From Clostridia bacterium (GTDB taxonomy: Bacteria > Bacillota > Clostridia > Christensenellales > Aristaeellaceae), in NCBI GenBank assembly GCA_017431005.1, contig JAFRLY010000006.1, positions 1 through 64,000 of the forward strand: DNA of 64,000 nucleotides. Direction: 5' to 3'. Under the pieces are notes generated by a model. It saw only the letters and a list, made by a program, of their open reading frames with translations, made no database searches and had not been told where the DNA came from. Positions 48,633-57,772 of this stretch are shown piece after piece. Each line of letters starts with the position of its first letter. The stretch's first letter is position 1. Position numbers and translations under genes: made by a program.

Positions 48633-50564
48633 ATGAACCTGACACAGAAGATACTGAATGCCCATCTGCTCAGCGGCACACCGAAGGCCGGGGAGGAGGT
48701 TTCAATCCGGATTGACCAGACGCTGACCCAGGACTCCACCGGCACGATGGCCTATCTGCAGTTTGAGGCCATGGGCATCGGCCGGGTAAAGACAAAGAAA
48801 AGCGTGGCCTATATCGACCACAACACGCTGCAGACCGGCTTCGAGAACGCGGATGATCACCAGTACATCCAGAGCGTGACGAAGAAGCACGGCATTTTCT
48901 GCTCCAAGCCCGGAAACGGCATCTGCCATCAGGTGCATCTGGAGCGCTTCGGCGTGCCGGGAATGACGCTGCTGGGCAGTGACAGCCATACGCCCACCGG
49001 CGGCGGCATCGGTATGCTGGCCATCGGGGCCGGCGGGCTGGACGTGGCGGTGGCCATGGGCGGTGGCGCCTATTACCTGACCTATCCGAAGGTTGTGGAA
49101 ATCCGGCTGACCGGGAAGCTGCCCTACGCGGTGGCGGCCAAGGATATTATTCTGGAGGTGCTGCGCCGGCTGACGGTGAAGGGCGGCGTCGGCAAGGTCA
49201 TGGAATATACCGGGGAGGGCGTGGCCACCCTGACGGTGCCGGAGCGGGCCACGATCGCCAACATGGGCGCGGAGCTCGGCGCGACCACCTCCGTTTTCCC
49301 CAGCGATGACGTGACCCGGGCATTCCTGAAGGCCCAGGGCCGGGAGCAGGATTTCGTGCCGCTGTGCGCGGATCCCGGCGCGGCATACGACGAAACCGTG
49401 GAAATCGATCTGAACACCCTGGAGCCGCTGGTGGCCATGCCGCATATGCCGGACAAAGTGGATACCGTGGCGCATGTGGGTCCCATCAAAGTGGATCAGG
49501 TGTTTATCGGCAGCTGCACCAACAGCAGCTATCAGGATATGATGCGGGTGGCCAGGATCCTGAAGGGCAAAACGGTGCATCCGGACGTCAGCCTGGTCAT
49601 CGGCCCCGGCAGCAAGCAGGTGCTGACCATGCTGGCCCGGAACGGCGCCCTGTCGGATATGCTGGGTGCCGGCGCCCGGATTCTGGAGAGCGCGTGCGGC
49701 CCCTGCATCGGCATGGGGCAGAGCCCGAAAACCAACGCTGTCAGCGTGCGCACCAACAACCGGAACTTTTATGCCCGCAGCGGGACTGCTTCGGCGGGCA
49801 TCTATCTGACCAGCTGCGAAACCGCGGCGGTCACGGCCCTGGCCGGAGTGCTGACGGATCCGCGGACGCTGGAGCTTGACCTGACGGTGGCGCAGCCGGA
49901 GCAGTTTGAGGTGAATGACAACCTGGTGATTCCGCCGGCGGCGGAGGGACATGAGGACGCCGTTGAGGTCGTCCGCGGCCCCAACATCAAGCCCTTCCCC
50001 CTGGGCAAGGCGCTGGAGGATACGGTGACCGGCAAGGTCCTGCTGAAGATGGAGGATAACATCACCACAGACCATATCATGCCCAGCAACGCCAAGCTGC
50101 TGCCCTACCGCAGCAATATCCCGCATCTGAGCGATTACTGTCTGACACCGGTGGACGAAACCTTCCCGGCCCGGGCCAAGGCGGAAGGCGGCGGCATCCT
50201 GGTGGCCGGGTCCAACTACGGCCAGGGCTCCAGCCGGGAGCACGCGGCGCTGGTGCCCCTGTACCTGGGCATCCGGGCGGTGGCGACGAAGAGCTTCGCC
50301 CGTATTCATCAGGCGAACCTGATCAACAACGGTATCCTGCCGATGACCTTTGAGTCGGAAGCGGATTACGACCGGATCAGCCAGGGGGATGAGCTGGAGC
50401 TGCCCGGCATCCGGCAGGCCGTGGAAGCCGGACAGGAGACAATTTCGCTGCGCAACGTGACGAAGAATGAAACCTATACGATGCGGATGCCCCTGACGGA
50501 GCGGCAGAAGCATATGATTCTGGCCGGCGGGCTGATCTGCTACACCCGCAGCCAGGCGGAGTAA
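48633..50564 (+). CDS. acnA: Aconitate hydratase
   Basis: The 643-residue [4Fe-4S] enzyme interconverts citrate and isocitrate. Cluster-binding cysteines are visible in FIGSCTNSSYQD (Cys 295) and ESACGPCIGMG (Cys 355 and 358). Other family marks are LLGSDSHTPTGGGIGMLAIGAGGLDVA, NFYARSGTASAGIYLTS and the swivelling domain near the C terminus, which has VAGSNYGQGSSREHAAL. The length (about 640) fits the mitochondrial-like clostridial aconitase rather than the 900-residue AcnA or AcnB. GGAGGACAAGC precedes the ATG. A strong terminator follows. No other TCA-cycle gene is adjacent, so it may feed glutamate synthesis. Confidence 0.95.
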   Translation: MNLTQKILNAHLLSGTPKAGEEVSIRIDQTLTQDSTGTMAYLQFEAMGIGRVKTKKSVAYIDHNTLQTGFENADDHQYIQSVTKKHGIFCSKPGNGICHQVHLERFGVPGMTLLGSDSHTPTGGGIGMLAIGAGGLDVAVAMGGGAYYLTYPKVVEIRLTGKLPYAVAAKDIILEVLRRLTVKGGVGKVMEYTGEGVATLTVPERATIANMGAELGATTSVFPSDDVTRAFLKAQGREQDFVPLCADPGAAYDETVEIDLNTLEPLVAMPHMPDKVDTVAHVGPIKVDQVFIGSCTNSSYQDMMRVARILKGKTVHPDVSLVIGPGSKQVLTMLARNGALSDMLGAGARILESACGPCIGMGQSPKTNAVSVRTNNRNFYARSGTASAGIYLTSCETAAVTALAGVLTDPRTLELDLTVAQPEQFEVNDNLVIPPAAEGHEDAVEVVRGPNIKPFPLGKALEDTVTGKVLLKMEDNITTDHIMPSNAKLLPYRSNIPHLSDYCLTPVDETFPARAKAEGGGILVAGSNYGQGSSREHAALVPLYLGIRAVATKSFARIHQANLINNGILPMTFESEADYDRISQGDELELPGIRQAVEAGQETISLRNVTKNETYTMRMPLTERQKHMILAGGLICYTRSQAE

Positions 50565-50576
50565 GATTATTCAGCA

Positions 50577-50634
50577 TAAAAAACATCGGACAGGATGCCG
50601 GGCTGATGCCCTGCGTCTTATCCGGTGTTTTTTG
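50577..50634. terminator. Bidirectional terminator after aconitase
   Basis: ACATCGGA (50583-50590) pairs with TCCGGTGT, with inner CAGG/CCTG pairing. T-runs lie on both sides (GTTTTTTG on the plus strand and GTTTTTTA on the minus strand). It ends aconitase and the convergent peptidoglycan-binding gene. Confidence 0.8.
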
Positions 50635-50641
50635 TTTCTGC

Positions 50642-52354
50642 TTATGGCTCACCGTTTCCGGATCCGGAGGAATCGGCAGGCGTCGGATCCGTCGTCTCAG
50701 TCGGATTGGACGTCGGTGTTTCCGTCGGATTGGGTGTTGGCGTTTCGGTCGGATCAGGCGTTGGTGTTTCTGTCGGATCGGGTGCCGGCGTTTCAGTTGG
50801 GTCGGGCGTCGGCGTTTCGGTCGGATCCGGTGTCGGCGTTTCGGTCGGATCGGGCGTAGGCGTCTCCGTCGGATCCGGCGCCGGCGTTTCGGTCGGGTCG
50901 GGTGCGGGGGTCCCGGTGGGTGCGGATGTGGGCGCCGCGGTCGGCGCGGCTGTCGGCGCAGGCGTAGGAGTGGCTGTCGGCAACGGCGTGGGCGTCACAT
51001 CCGGGAGCAGGTCATAGAGGTTCATCAGCAGCCAGCGGGAGGCCAGCTCTCCGGGAACTTCATCCTTTCCCATCTGTATATGCAGAAACTGCTGATAGGC
51101 TGCCACGGCCGCGACGGTCTTCGTGCCGTAAACCCCGTCGACCTTTCCGGGGTCATATTTCAGATCGGTCAGCGCCTGCTGCATCAGCCGCACCCGGATT
51201 CCCCGGTCTCCCTTCCGCAGATCCACACAGGCGTCGTAAAGGGGTGCATTGGCGGCGTAGAGCCTGTTCCGGGCTTTCGGTGTCATGTAAGAGCGCTGTG
51301 TGAAACCGATATCGGACAGGAAAAGCCTGACGGCGATATCCGTCTGATCTCCGTAGGCTCCGTCCACGTTGCCCACGGGATATCCAAGATCCCACAGACG
51401 CTGCTGCATCCTGCGCACCCGGGAACCCCGATCCCCTTTATGGATGTTGTCGTCCAGCGGAGCCGGAGTGGCGGTGGGCCGGGCGGTGGGCCGTACGGTT
51501 GGCGCGGCGGTGGGCCGTGCAGTCGGTGCGGAAGTGGGCGCTGCGGTTGCCGCGGCCGGCACAGGGAAGACAACCGGCGTCCCGGGCAGGGCAGTCGTTT
51601 CACCGGGAGTCAGGGCCGCGTTTTCAGCGCTTTCCGTTCGCCATCCCTTTTCCGTTTTCGCATACCGGAAAAGCTTTCCGTCAGCATAGGCAGCGGCAAA
51701 GGTCTCCTGCGCGGCGGCCGGGAATTCCGTCAGGGTTTTCTGTGCCGGGCTGTACACCTGTACGGCATGGTTTTCGTCCACCAGGGTGACCGCATCGGCG
51801 GTCAGCGTCAGCGACACGGGGCGCCGCACCCGCGCAGCGCTTTCGATGACAGGCAGCGGCGAGCCGTTCTCCTCCGGAACCGCGCAGTGATTCAGGGTCC
51901 ATGTGTCTTCCGTGAGCTGGCACACGAACCAGACACCCGCGTCATCCGCCGCCATCATGAGCACACCGGCGGCGAGGGGCATCAGGCTTACGCCGGCTTC
52001 GCCGCGGCTGAGAACGCCTTCCGCCAGGGTATAGGGAGTCTGAATGCGGTGCGCGTCCAGCAGCTCCTGTGAAGGATCGGCTGAAACAATGCCGGAGTAG
52101 GTGCTCCCCAGCTGTACGGAACAGAGTCTGCCGTCTTCGGTGAGGCACCAGGCGTTTTTTTCATCCAGGCCGATGACATCCGTGATGAACATGGGCAGTT
52201 CCCTGATCAGGCTGTCAGGAGTCCGGAGAAAAAGGTGGTTCTCCGTACCCAGCCATACGGTGGTTCCGTTCAGGGTTATTGCCGGCTCGGCGCCGGTGAG
52301 CGCGGGCAGCGCGAGCATCAGCGCGGCCAGGCATAGGATCATTCTGCGTTTCAT
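50642..52354 (-). CDS. Secreted peptidoglycan-binding protein with Pro/Thr-rich repeats
   Basis: The 570-residue protein has a signal peptide (MKRRMILCLAALMLALPALTGA). It then has a beta-rich N-terminal domain (about 25-260) with a Trp-containing propeller-like pattern, an Ala/Pro/Thr linker, and two PG_binding_1-type domains at about 305-372 and 378-440 (GDRGSRVRRMQQRLWDLGY and GDRGIRVRLMQQALTDLKY). A Thr/Pro linker and a tandem array of PDPTETPT octamers follow, ending in a Ser/Gly-rich tail. No sortase motif or anchor is seen. It should bind the cell wall outside the membrane; no catalytic domain is evident. AAGGAGGCAATT precedes the ATG. Confidence 0.88.
   Translation of the reverse strand: MKRRMILCLAALMLALPALTGAEPAITLNGTTVWLGTENHLFLRTPDSLIRELPMFITDVIGLDEKNAWCLTEDGRLCSVQLGSTYSGIVSADPSQELLDAHRIQTPYTLAEGVLSRGEAGVSLMPLAAGVLMMAADDAGVWFVCQLTEDTWTLNHCAVPEENGSPLPVIESAARVRRPVSLTLTADAVTLVDENHAVQVYSPAQKTLTEFPAAAQETFAAAYADGKLFRYAKTEKGWRTESAENAALTPGETTALPGTPVVFPVPAAATAAPTSAPTARPTAAPTVRPTARPTATPAPLDDNIHKGDRGSRVRRMQQRLWDLGYPVGNVDGAYGDQTDIAVRLFLSDIGFTQRSYMTPKARNRLYAANAPLYDACVDLRKGDRGIRVRLMQQALTDLKYDPGKVDGVYGTKTVAAVAAYQQFLHIQMGKDEVPGELASRWLLMNLYDLLPDVTPTPLPTATPTPAPTAAPTAAPTSAPTGTPAPDPTETPAPDPTETPTPDPTETPTPDPTETPTPDPTETPAPDPTETPTPDPTETPTPNPTETPTSNPTETTDPTPADSSGSGNGEP
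50697..50912 (-). repeat. 24-bp tandem repeat array in the peptidoglycan-binding gene
   Basis: Nine consecutive 24-bp units encode variants of PxPTETPx (PDPTETPT, PDPTETPA, PNPTETPT). Third-position bases differ between copies, so the array is old rather than freshly expanded. The copy count could vary between strains. Confidence 0.85.
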
Positions 52355-52480
52355 GGCAATTGCCTCCTTGGCGTTTCGTCCGTCGGCCGGACGTTATCCG
52401 TTCTCTATACAGACGAAACAGGAACCGGTTTTATTCCGTAAATTCTTTCTGAATCTTTCTGAAAAGTTTCAGAAAAGGCA

Positions 52481-52509
52481 TTGACAGGGAAGAGAAGAAG
52501 GATTATTAT
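52481..52509 (+). promoter_or_regulatory. Promoter of the metal-efflux operon
   Basis: A consensus TTGACA is exactly 17 bp from TATTAT, 46 bp before the first gene. It directly abuts the palindromic operator. Confidence 0.8.
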
Positions 52510-52510
52510 T

Positions 52511-52538
52511 CAATTAAACGGTTGCTTAATTGTTTAAT
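52511..52538 (+). promoter_or_regulatory. Palindromic operator, probable ArsR-family site
   Basis: Two nested perfect inverted repeats occur: CAATTAA(N8)TTAATTG and ATTAAAC(N12)GTTTAAT. They overlap the expected transcription start, so binding of the ArsR regulator encoded third in the operon would block transcription. Release by metal binding is the norm in this family. Confidence 0.7.
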
Positions 52539-52555
52539 AGAAGGGGCGGATCCGG

Positions 52556-52774
52556 ATGAAGAAACAGTATAAAATCGAGGTGGACTGCGCAAACTGCGCC
52601 AACAAGATGGAAGAGGCGGCGAAAAAGACCGCCGGGGTGCAGAATGCGGTGGTGAACTTCATGACCCAGAAGATGACGGTGGAATTCGCGGAAGGCGCGG
52701 ACGCGGCGGAGGTCATGAAGCGGGTGCTTCAGAGCTGCAAAAAGGTGGAGGAAGACTGCGAAATCTATCTGTAA
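52556..52774 (+). CDS. Heavy-metal-associated (HMA) domain protein
   Basis: The 72-residue protein is a ferredoxin-like HMA domain with the metal-binding motif DCANCANKMEEA (Cys-x-x-Cys at about 11-14) and a second cysteine pair near the C terminus (SCKKVEEDC). A metallochaperone or a detached N-terminal domain of the P-type ATPase next door is the likely role. The ATG is preceded by a GGGGCGGATCC sequence, with the promoter and operator immediately upstream. It lies 39 bp before the ATPase gene in the same operon. Confidence 0.9.
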   Translation: MKKQYKIEVDCANCANKMEEAAKKTAGVQNAVVNFMTQKMTVEFAEGADAAEVMKRVLQSCKKVEEDCEIYL

Positions 52775-52813
52775 GCGGCGGGAACGGACTGTGAAAGAGG
52801 CAGGTGCGGCAGA

Positions 52814-54697
52814 ATGACAAAGAAACAGAAGAAGATGGTCGGACGGATTCTCGCGGCGGCGGTGCTGACGGTTGCGCTGCATTTTGTGCCGGCGGAGGGC
52901 CTCTGGCGCTTTCTGCTGTATCTGATTCCCTACGGCATCATCGGTTACGACATTCTGCGGAACGCCTGGAAGGGGATCCGGAACCATCAGGTATTTGACG
53001 AGAACTTTCTGATGGCGGTGGCCACGCTGGGCGCGCTGGCGCTCGGGCTGCTGAAAACCGGGGATTATACCGAGACCGTGGCAGTTATGCTGTTCTATCA
53101 GGTGGGTGAGCTGTTCCAGAGCTACGCGGTCGGAAAAAGCCGCCGGAACATCAGTGAGCTGATGGACATCCGTCCGGATTACGCCAATCTGGAGACAGAC
53201 GGGAAAACGGAGCAGACGGATCCGGATGAAGTGCCGGTGGGCAGCATCATCGTGGTGAAGCCCGGGGAAAAGATTCCGATTGACGGCGTCGTGGAGGAAG
53301 GAAACGCCAGTCTGAACACCAGCGCGCTGACCGGGGAGAGCCTGCCCCGGGACGTGGGTCCCGGAGCGGAGGTTTCCAGCGGCTGCGTCAATATGAACGG
53401 TGTGCTGCGGATCCGGACGACCCGGGAATTCGGGGAGTCCACGGCTTCCAGGGTGCTGGATCTGGTGGAGAACGCCACCTCCCGGAAATCCCGGTCGGAG
53501 AATTTTATCAGCCGCTTCGCGCGGGTCTATACGCCGGCGGTGGTTTTCGGCGCGCTGGCGCTCGCCGTGCTGCCGCCCGCGGTGCGGGGGCTTTTCCTGG
53601 GGCAGGATCCGGCCTGGAGCGACTGGATTTACCGGGCGCTGACCTTCCTGGTCATCAGCTGCCCCTGCGCGCTGGTGATCAGCATTCCCCTGAGCTTCTT
53701 TGCAGGCATCGGCGGCGCCGGAGCGGCCGGTGTCCTGATCAAGGGATCGAACTATCTGGAGGCGCTGAGCAGGACCGGAACGGTGGTCTTTGACAAAACC
53801 GGGACGCTGACGCAGGGCTCCTTTGAGGTGACGGCGATTCACGCCCGGGAGATGTCCGGGGAGAAAATGCTCGAATACGCCGCCCTGGCGGAAGGCGCAT
53901 CCTCCCATCCGATCGCGGGAAGCATCCTCCGGGCTTACGGCAGGGATCCCGATATGAGCCGGGTGACGGAGATCCGGGAGATCGGCGGACACGGCATCCG
54001 GGCCAGGGTGGACGGGAAGGAAGTGGCTGCCGGGAACGGCCGGCTGATGGAAACCGTAGGCGTGGCCTGGAAGGACTGCCATCATCCGGGGACCATCGTG
54101 CATCTGGCGGCGGAGGGCAGCTATGCCGGGCACATCGTGATTTCCGACACGGTGAAGCCCGAGGCGAAGGCCGCCATGGAAGCGCTGAAGAAGGCCGGCG
54201 TCCGGCGGACGGTTATGCTGACCGGGGACCGGCAGGCGGTGGCGGATACCGTGGCGGAGGAGCTGGGCATCGGCGAGGTCCGGGCTGAGCTGCTGCCCGG
54301 CGACAAGGTCGACCAGGTGGAGAAGCTGCTGGCGGAGAAGAAACCCGGCGAGCAGGTCGCCTTTGTGGGGGACGGGATCAACGACGCGCCGGTGCTGGCC
54401 CGGGCGGACATCGGAATCGCGATGGGCGCGCTGGGCTCCGACGCGGCGATCGAGGCGGCGGACGTGGTGCTTATGGATGACAACCCGCTGAAGATCGCCA
54501 AGGCGATCCGGATTGCCCGGAAGTGTATGCGGATTGTGTATGAAAATATTGTGTTTGCCATCGGAATCAAGGTCATCTGCCTGATTCTCGGCGCGCTGGG
54601 CATCGCCAACATGTGGCTGGCGATCTTCGCGGACGTGGGCGTGATGATTCTGGCAGTGCTCAACGCGGTCCGCGCGCTGTTTGTGAAAAACCTGTAA
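52814..54697 (+). CDS. P1B-type heavy-metal-translocating ATPase (Cd/Zn class)
   Basis: The 627-residue pump exports divalent metals such as Zn, Cd or Pb. It has the transmembrane CPC motif (ISCPCALV, 283-285), the actuator loop LTGES (172-176), phosphorylation site DKTGT (Asp 327), the TGDR nucleotide-binding motif and the hinge VGDGINDAPVLARADIGIAMG. The N-terminal HMA domain usual in CadA/ZntA is missing; it is encoded separately upstream. After the CPC motif the helix reads VISIPLSFFAGIGGAGAAG, and the last helices end with VGVMILAVLNAVRAL, matching the Zn/Cd rather than Cu group. The ribosome-binding site is weak (GAAAGAGG). Confidence 0.93.
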   Translation: MTKKQKKMVGRILAAAVLTVALHFVPAEGLWRFLLYLIPYGIIGYDILRNAWKGIRNHQVFDENFLMAVATLGALALGLLKTGDYTETVAVMLFYQVGELFQSYAVGKSRRNISELMDIRPDYANLETDGKTEQTDPDEVPVGSIIVVKPGEKIPIDGVVEEGNASLNTSALTGESLPRDVGPGAEVSSGCVNMNGVLRIRTTREFGESTASRVLDLVENATSRKSRSENFISRFARVYTPAVVFGALALAVLPPAVRGLFLGQDPAWSDWIYRALTFLVISCPCALVISIPLSFFAGIGGAGAAGVLIKGSNYLEALSRTGTVVFDKTGTLTQGSFEVTAIHAREMSGEKMLEYAALAEGASSHPIAGSILRAYGRDPDMSRVTEIREIGGHGIRARVDGKEVAAGNGRLMETVGVAWKDCHHPGTIVHLAAEGSYAGHIVISDTVKPEAKAAMEALKKAGVRRTVMLTGDRQAVADTVAEELGIGEVRAELLPGDKVDQVEKLLAEKKPGEQVAFVGDGINDAPVLARADIGIAMGALGSDAAIEAADVVLMDDNPLKIAKAIRIARKCMRIVYENIVFAIGIKVICLILGALGIANMWLAIFADVGVMILAVLNAVRALFVKNL

Positions 54698-54712
54698 AAG
54701 GGGGAAGTCAGA

Positions 54713-55078
54713 ATGGACGAAAAAAAACTGCCCCATCATCATCACGAGGGGACAGAATCAATGTTTGATCATATGCCGAAGCTGGAGGAATTCATCGCGG
54801 CGGCGGAGATCTTCAGCATCATGGGAGACAGCACGCGGCTCCGGCTGTTCTGGTTGCTGTGCCACTGCGAGGAGTGCGTGCTGAATCTCAGCGCGATGAT
54901 GGAGATGTCCAGCCCCGCGCTGAGCCATCATCTGAAGATTTTGAAAAACTGCGGCCTGATTACAAGCCGCCGGGAGGGCAAGGAGGTTTATTACCGGTCC
55001 GCCCGGAATCCCCAGGCGGAGGCGCTGCATCTGATGATTGAGCAGATGGCGGAGATCTCCTGCCCGGAAAGCCGTTAA
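54713..55078 (+). CDS. ArsR/SmtB-family metal-responsive repressor
   Basis: The 121-residue winged-helix regulator has the [13 protein letters not shown] helix, recognition region [18 protein letters not shown] and wing GKEVYYR. The N terminus has a His-rich tail (LPHHHHEG, about 7-14), and the metal-binding region after the first helix reads [10 protein letters not shown], a cysteine-rich site typical of CadC/CmtR-like sensors. It probably represses its own operon at the operator 52511-52538. GGGGGAAG precedes the ATG 15 bp after the ATPase stop. Its 3' end overlaps the convergent dtd gene by 4 bp. Confidence 0.92.
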   Translation: MDEKKLPHHHHEGTESMFDHMPKLEEFIAAAEIFSIMGDSTRLRLFWLLCHCEECVLNLSAMMEMSSPALSHHLKILKNCGLITSRREGKEVYYRSARNPQAEALHLMIEQMAEISCPESR

Positions 55079-55524
55079 AAGGCCTTTTCGCTGTCCAGCA
55101 GAATCGTGACAGGACCGTCGTTCACCAGGGCAACCTGCATCTCCGTCCGGAAACGGCCGGTTTCCACATGAATGCCCTTCTGACGCCAGGCTTCGACCAG
55201 CCGTTCATAGAGGGCGTTGGCTGCCTCCGGCTTTGCCGCCCGGAAATAGCTGGGCCGGCGCCCGCCCCGGGCGTCCCCGTACAGCGTGAACTGGCTGACG
55301 GCGAGGATTTCGCCGCCGGCATCCAGGATGGACCGGTTCATGACGCCGTTTTCGTCATCAAAAACCCGCAGGTTCGGCACCTTGTCCGCTATGTATTTCA
55401 GATCAGCCTCCTGATCATCTGAGGAGACGCCGATGAGCACCATGAGGCCGGGGCCGGTCTTTCCGACCACCTCGCCCTCAACCGTGACGGAGGCTTCCGT
55501 AACCCGCTGCACGACACAACGCAT
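55075..55524 (-). CDS. dtd: D-aminoacyl-tRNA deacylase
   Basis: The 149-residue enzyme cleaves D-amino acids (and achiral glycine) from wrongly charged tRNA. Its two signature segments are present: [17 protein letters not shown], which carries the catalytic Ser/Gln/Phe region, and the cross-subunit LVNDGPVTI. The N terminus ([21 protein letters not shown]) is standard for the family. It is the last gene of the secD-secF-recJ-relA-dtd run and follows relA by 18 bp. It ends 4 bp inside the convergent ArsR gene, so no separate terminator is visible. Confidence 0.95.
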   Translation of the reverse strand: MRCVVQRVTEASVTVEGEVVGKTGPGLMVLIGVSSDDQEADLKYIADKVPNLRVFDDENGVMNRSILDAGGEILAVSQFTLYGDARGGRRPSYFRAAKPEAANALYERLVEAWRQKGIHVETGRFRTEMQVALVNDGPVTILLDSEKAF

Positions 55525-55542
55525 GCTGTTCCTCTTTTCCTG

Positions 55543-57747
55543 TCAGCCGGTTACCCGGTAGACATCCATAATATCCGCTTTGTTCCGCAGGGACTGGATG
55601 ACCTTGTTCATCTGGTCCCGGGAGCTTACGTCCAGGGTCAGCCGCAGGGTGCTGATCCTGGTTTTTTCATCTGTCTGAATGTTGGCGGCCTTGATGGAGA
55701 CATTATGCTCACCGATCAGCATGGCGATCTCACCCAGCATATTCACCCGGTCATAGGCCAGGATCTTGATGGTGGCGTAGAAGGAGCCCTCTCCGTCATC
55801 CGCCCATTCCACGGGCACCTGGCGCTCCTGTTCGCCGTTGATCGCGTTGGGGCATTCCGCCTTATGGATCGTGACGCCGCGGCCGCGGGTGATGTAGCCC
55901 ACGATTTCATCGCCGGGCACCGGGCTGCAGCATTTGGCGAACCGCACCGGGATGTCGAGATCCTCGCTGCCGGTCATCACGATGCCGTGATGAGCCCGCC
56001 GCTGGTTCAGATGCTGCTCGTCCAGCACATCCGGGAGATCCGCGGGAATCGCCGGGACGGCCGGAGCCTCCTTTGCCTTCTGCTCCTCCAGCAGACGGGT
56101 GACCACATAGACGGCGGCCATGCCGCCGTAGCCGACGGCGGCGCAGATATCCTCAAAGCTGGTAAAGCCGTATTTCTTCAGCAGCGGCTCGTAGTATTCC
56201 GGCTTGGCCAGATCGCTCATGTGTGCGCCGCGGCGGGCGCATTCCTTATCCAGCATGCTGCGGCCGAGCTCGATATTCTCATCCCGCAGCTCCTTCTTCA
56301 GGAACTGGCGGATCTTGGCCTTGGCCTGAGGGGTTTTGCAGATGCGCAGCCAGTCCGTGCTGGGGCCCTTGCTGGAGGCGGAGGTGATGATCTCCACCCG
56401 GTCGCCGGTTTCCAGCGGCGTATCCAGCGGGAAAATCTTGCCGTTGATGCGGGCGCCGACGCACTTGTTGCCGACGGCGCTGTGGATGCGGTAGGCAAAG
56501 TCCAGGGGTGTCGCGCCCTTGGGCATGGAAATGACGTCCCCCTTGGGGGTGAAGAGGAAGACCTCCTCAGAGAAAAGATCCGTCTTCAGCGTATCCAGGA
56601 ATTCCTTGGAATCCCGGGTTTCCGTCTGCCAGTCCAGCATCTGGCGGACCCAGAAAAGCTTGTTGTCCAGATTGTCGGCAGCGGAGCCTTCCTTGTAGCG
56701 CCAGTGGGCGGCGATGCCGTATTCCGCGATCCGGTGCATCTCCCAGGTGCGGATCTGCACCTCAAAGGGGAAGGGGATCTTGCGGCCGCCGACGACAGTG
56801 GTGTGCAGGGACTGGTACATGTTGGCCTTCGGAACGGAAATATAGTCCTTGAAACGGCCGGGCACCTGGTTCCAGAGCGTATGGACGATGCCCAGAACGG
56901 TGTAGCAGTCCGGAATCGTATCCACGATGACCCGGATCGCGATCAGATCATAGATCTGGTCAAAGGGCTTGTTCTGCAGGATCATCTTCCGGTAGATCGA
57001 GTAGAAGTGCTTGGACCGCCCGTCGATGTCGAAGTGAATCCCCTGCTGGTCCAGCCGCTCGCTGAGCTCGTCAATGACCAGCCGGATGCTTTCCTCCCGC
57101 TCCGCCCGCTTCATGCCGACCAGGTGAACAATCTGGTTGTAGCCGTCCGGATCCAGATATTTCAGGGAAAGATCCTCCAGTTCGGACTTCAGGGCATAGA
57201 CGCCGAGGCGGTGCGCCAGAGGCGCGTAGATATCGAGGGTTTCCCGGGCAATGGCCTTCTGCCGGTCCGGGGCCTGGAAGCGGAGGGTGCGCATGTTGTG
57301 AAGCCGGTCCGCCAGCTTGATCAGCACGACGCGGATATCCTTGGACATGGCCAGGATCATCTTGCGCAGGCTTTCCGCCTGGGCCTCCTCCCGGTTGGCG
57401 AAATCCAGCTTGTTCAGTTTGGTGACGCCGTCCACGAGCTCCGCGACCTCATCACCGAATTCACGGCGGATATTCTCCAGGGAAATTTTGTCGCAGTCCT
57501 CCACAGTGTCGTGAAGCAGACCGGCCGCGATGGTGGGCGGATCGATCATCAGCTCCGTCAGGATGCTTGCGACGAGGCACGGATGGATGAAATAAGGCTC
57601 TCCGCTTTTACGGATCTGGCCGGCATGCGCCTGCTCGGCAAAATGCCAGGCCTTTTCCACAAGCTTGTAGCCGTCGCCGGGGTGATATTTCTGAATGCGG
57701 TTCAGCATCTGATCCAGGGGCATCGCTTCATAAGCGGTAAAGGCCAT
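55543..57747 (-). CDS. relA: Bifunctional (p)ppGpp synthetase/hydrolase RelA/SpoT
   Basis: The 734-residue stringent-response enzyme has an HD hydrolase domain (AAGLLHDTVEDC, His 79 and Asp 80, preceded by HPCLVASIL). The synthetase domain (about 230-360) includes HFYSIYRKM and DLIAIRVIVDTIPDCYTVLGIVH. A TGS domain (VFLFTPKGDVISMPKGATPLDFAYRIHS) and C-terminal zinc-finger and ACT regions follow. Both catalytic halves look intact, so it should make and degrade (p)ppGpp. It is downstream of recJ by 25 bp. Between recJ and relA, many Firmicutes have apt; it is missing here. Confidence 0.95.
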   Translation of the reverse strand: MAFTAYEAMPLDQMLNRIQKYHPGDGYKLVEKAWHFAEQAHAGQIRKSGEPYFIHPCLVASILTELMIDPPTIAAGLLHDTVEDCDKISLENIRREFGDEVAELVDGVTKLNKLDFANREEAQAESLRKMILAMSKDIRVVLIKLADRLHNMRTLRFQAPDRQKAIARETLDIYAPLAHRLGVYALKSELEDLSLKYLDPDGYNQIVHLVGMKRAEREESIRLVIDELSERLDQQGIHFDIDGRSKHFYSIYRKMILQNKPFDQIYDLIAIRVIVDTIPDCYTVLGIVHTLWNQVPGRFKDYISVPKANMYQSLHTTVVGGRKIPFPFEVQIRTWEMHRIAEYGIAAHWRYKEGSAADNLDNKLFWVRQMLDWQTETRDSKEFLDTLKTDLFSEEVFLFTPKGDVISMPKGATPLDFAYRIHSAVGNKCVGARINGKIFPLDTPLETGDRVEIITSASSKGPSTDWLRICKTPQAKAKIRQFLKKELRDENIELGRSMLDKECARRGAHMSDLAKPEYYEPLLKKYGFTSFEDICAAVGYGGMAAVYVVTRLLEEQKAKEAPAVPAIPADLPDVLDEQHLNQRRAHHGIVMTGSEDLDIPVRFAKCCSPVPGDEIVGYITRGRGVTIHKAECPNAINGEQERQVPVEWADDGEGSFYATIKILAYDRVNMLGEIAMLIGEHNVSIKAANIQTDEKTRISTLRLTLDVSSRDQMNKVIQSLRNKADIMDVYRVTG

Positions 57748-57772
57748 GGTTTCATCCTCCTTTCAGGAGTAT

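Noticed and set aside
50697-50912. Regular 24-bp repeats considered as a CRISPR array
   Set aside because: There are no spacers, the units are contiguous, and they encode a Pro/Thr-rich linker in frame with a secreted protein.
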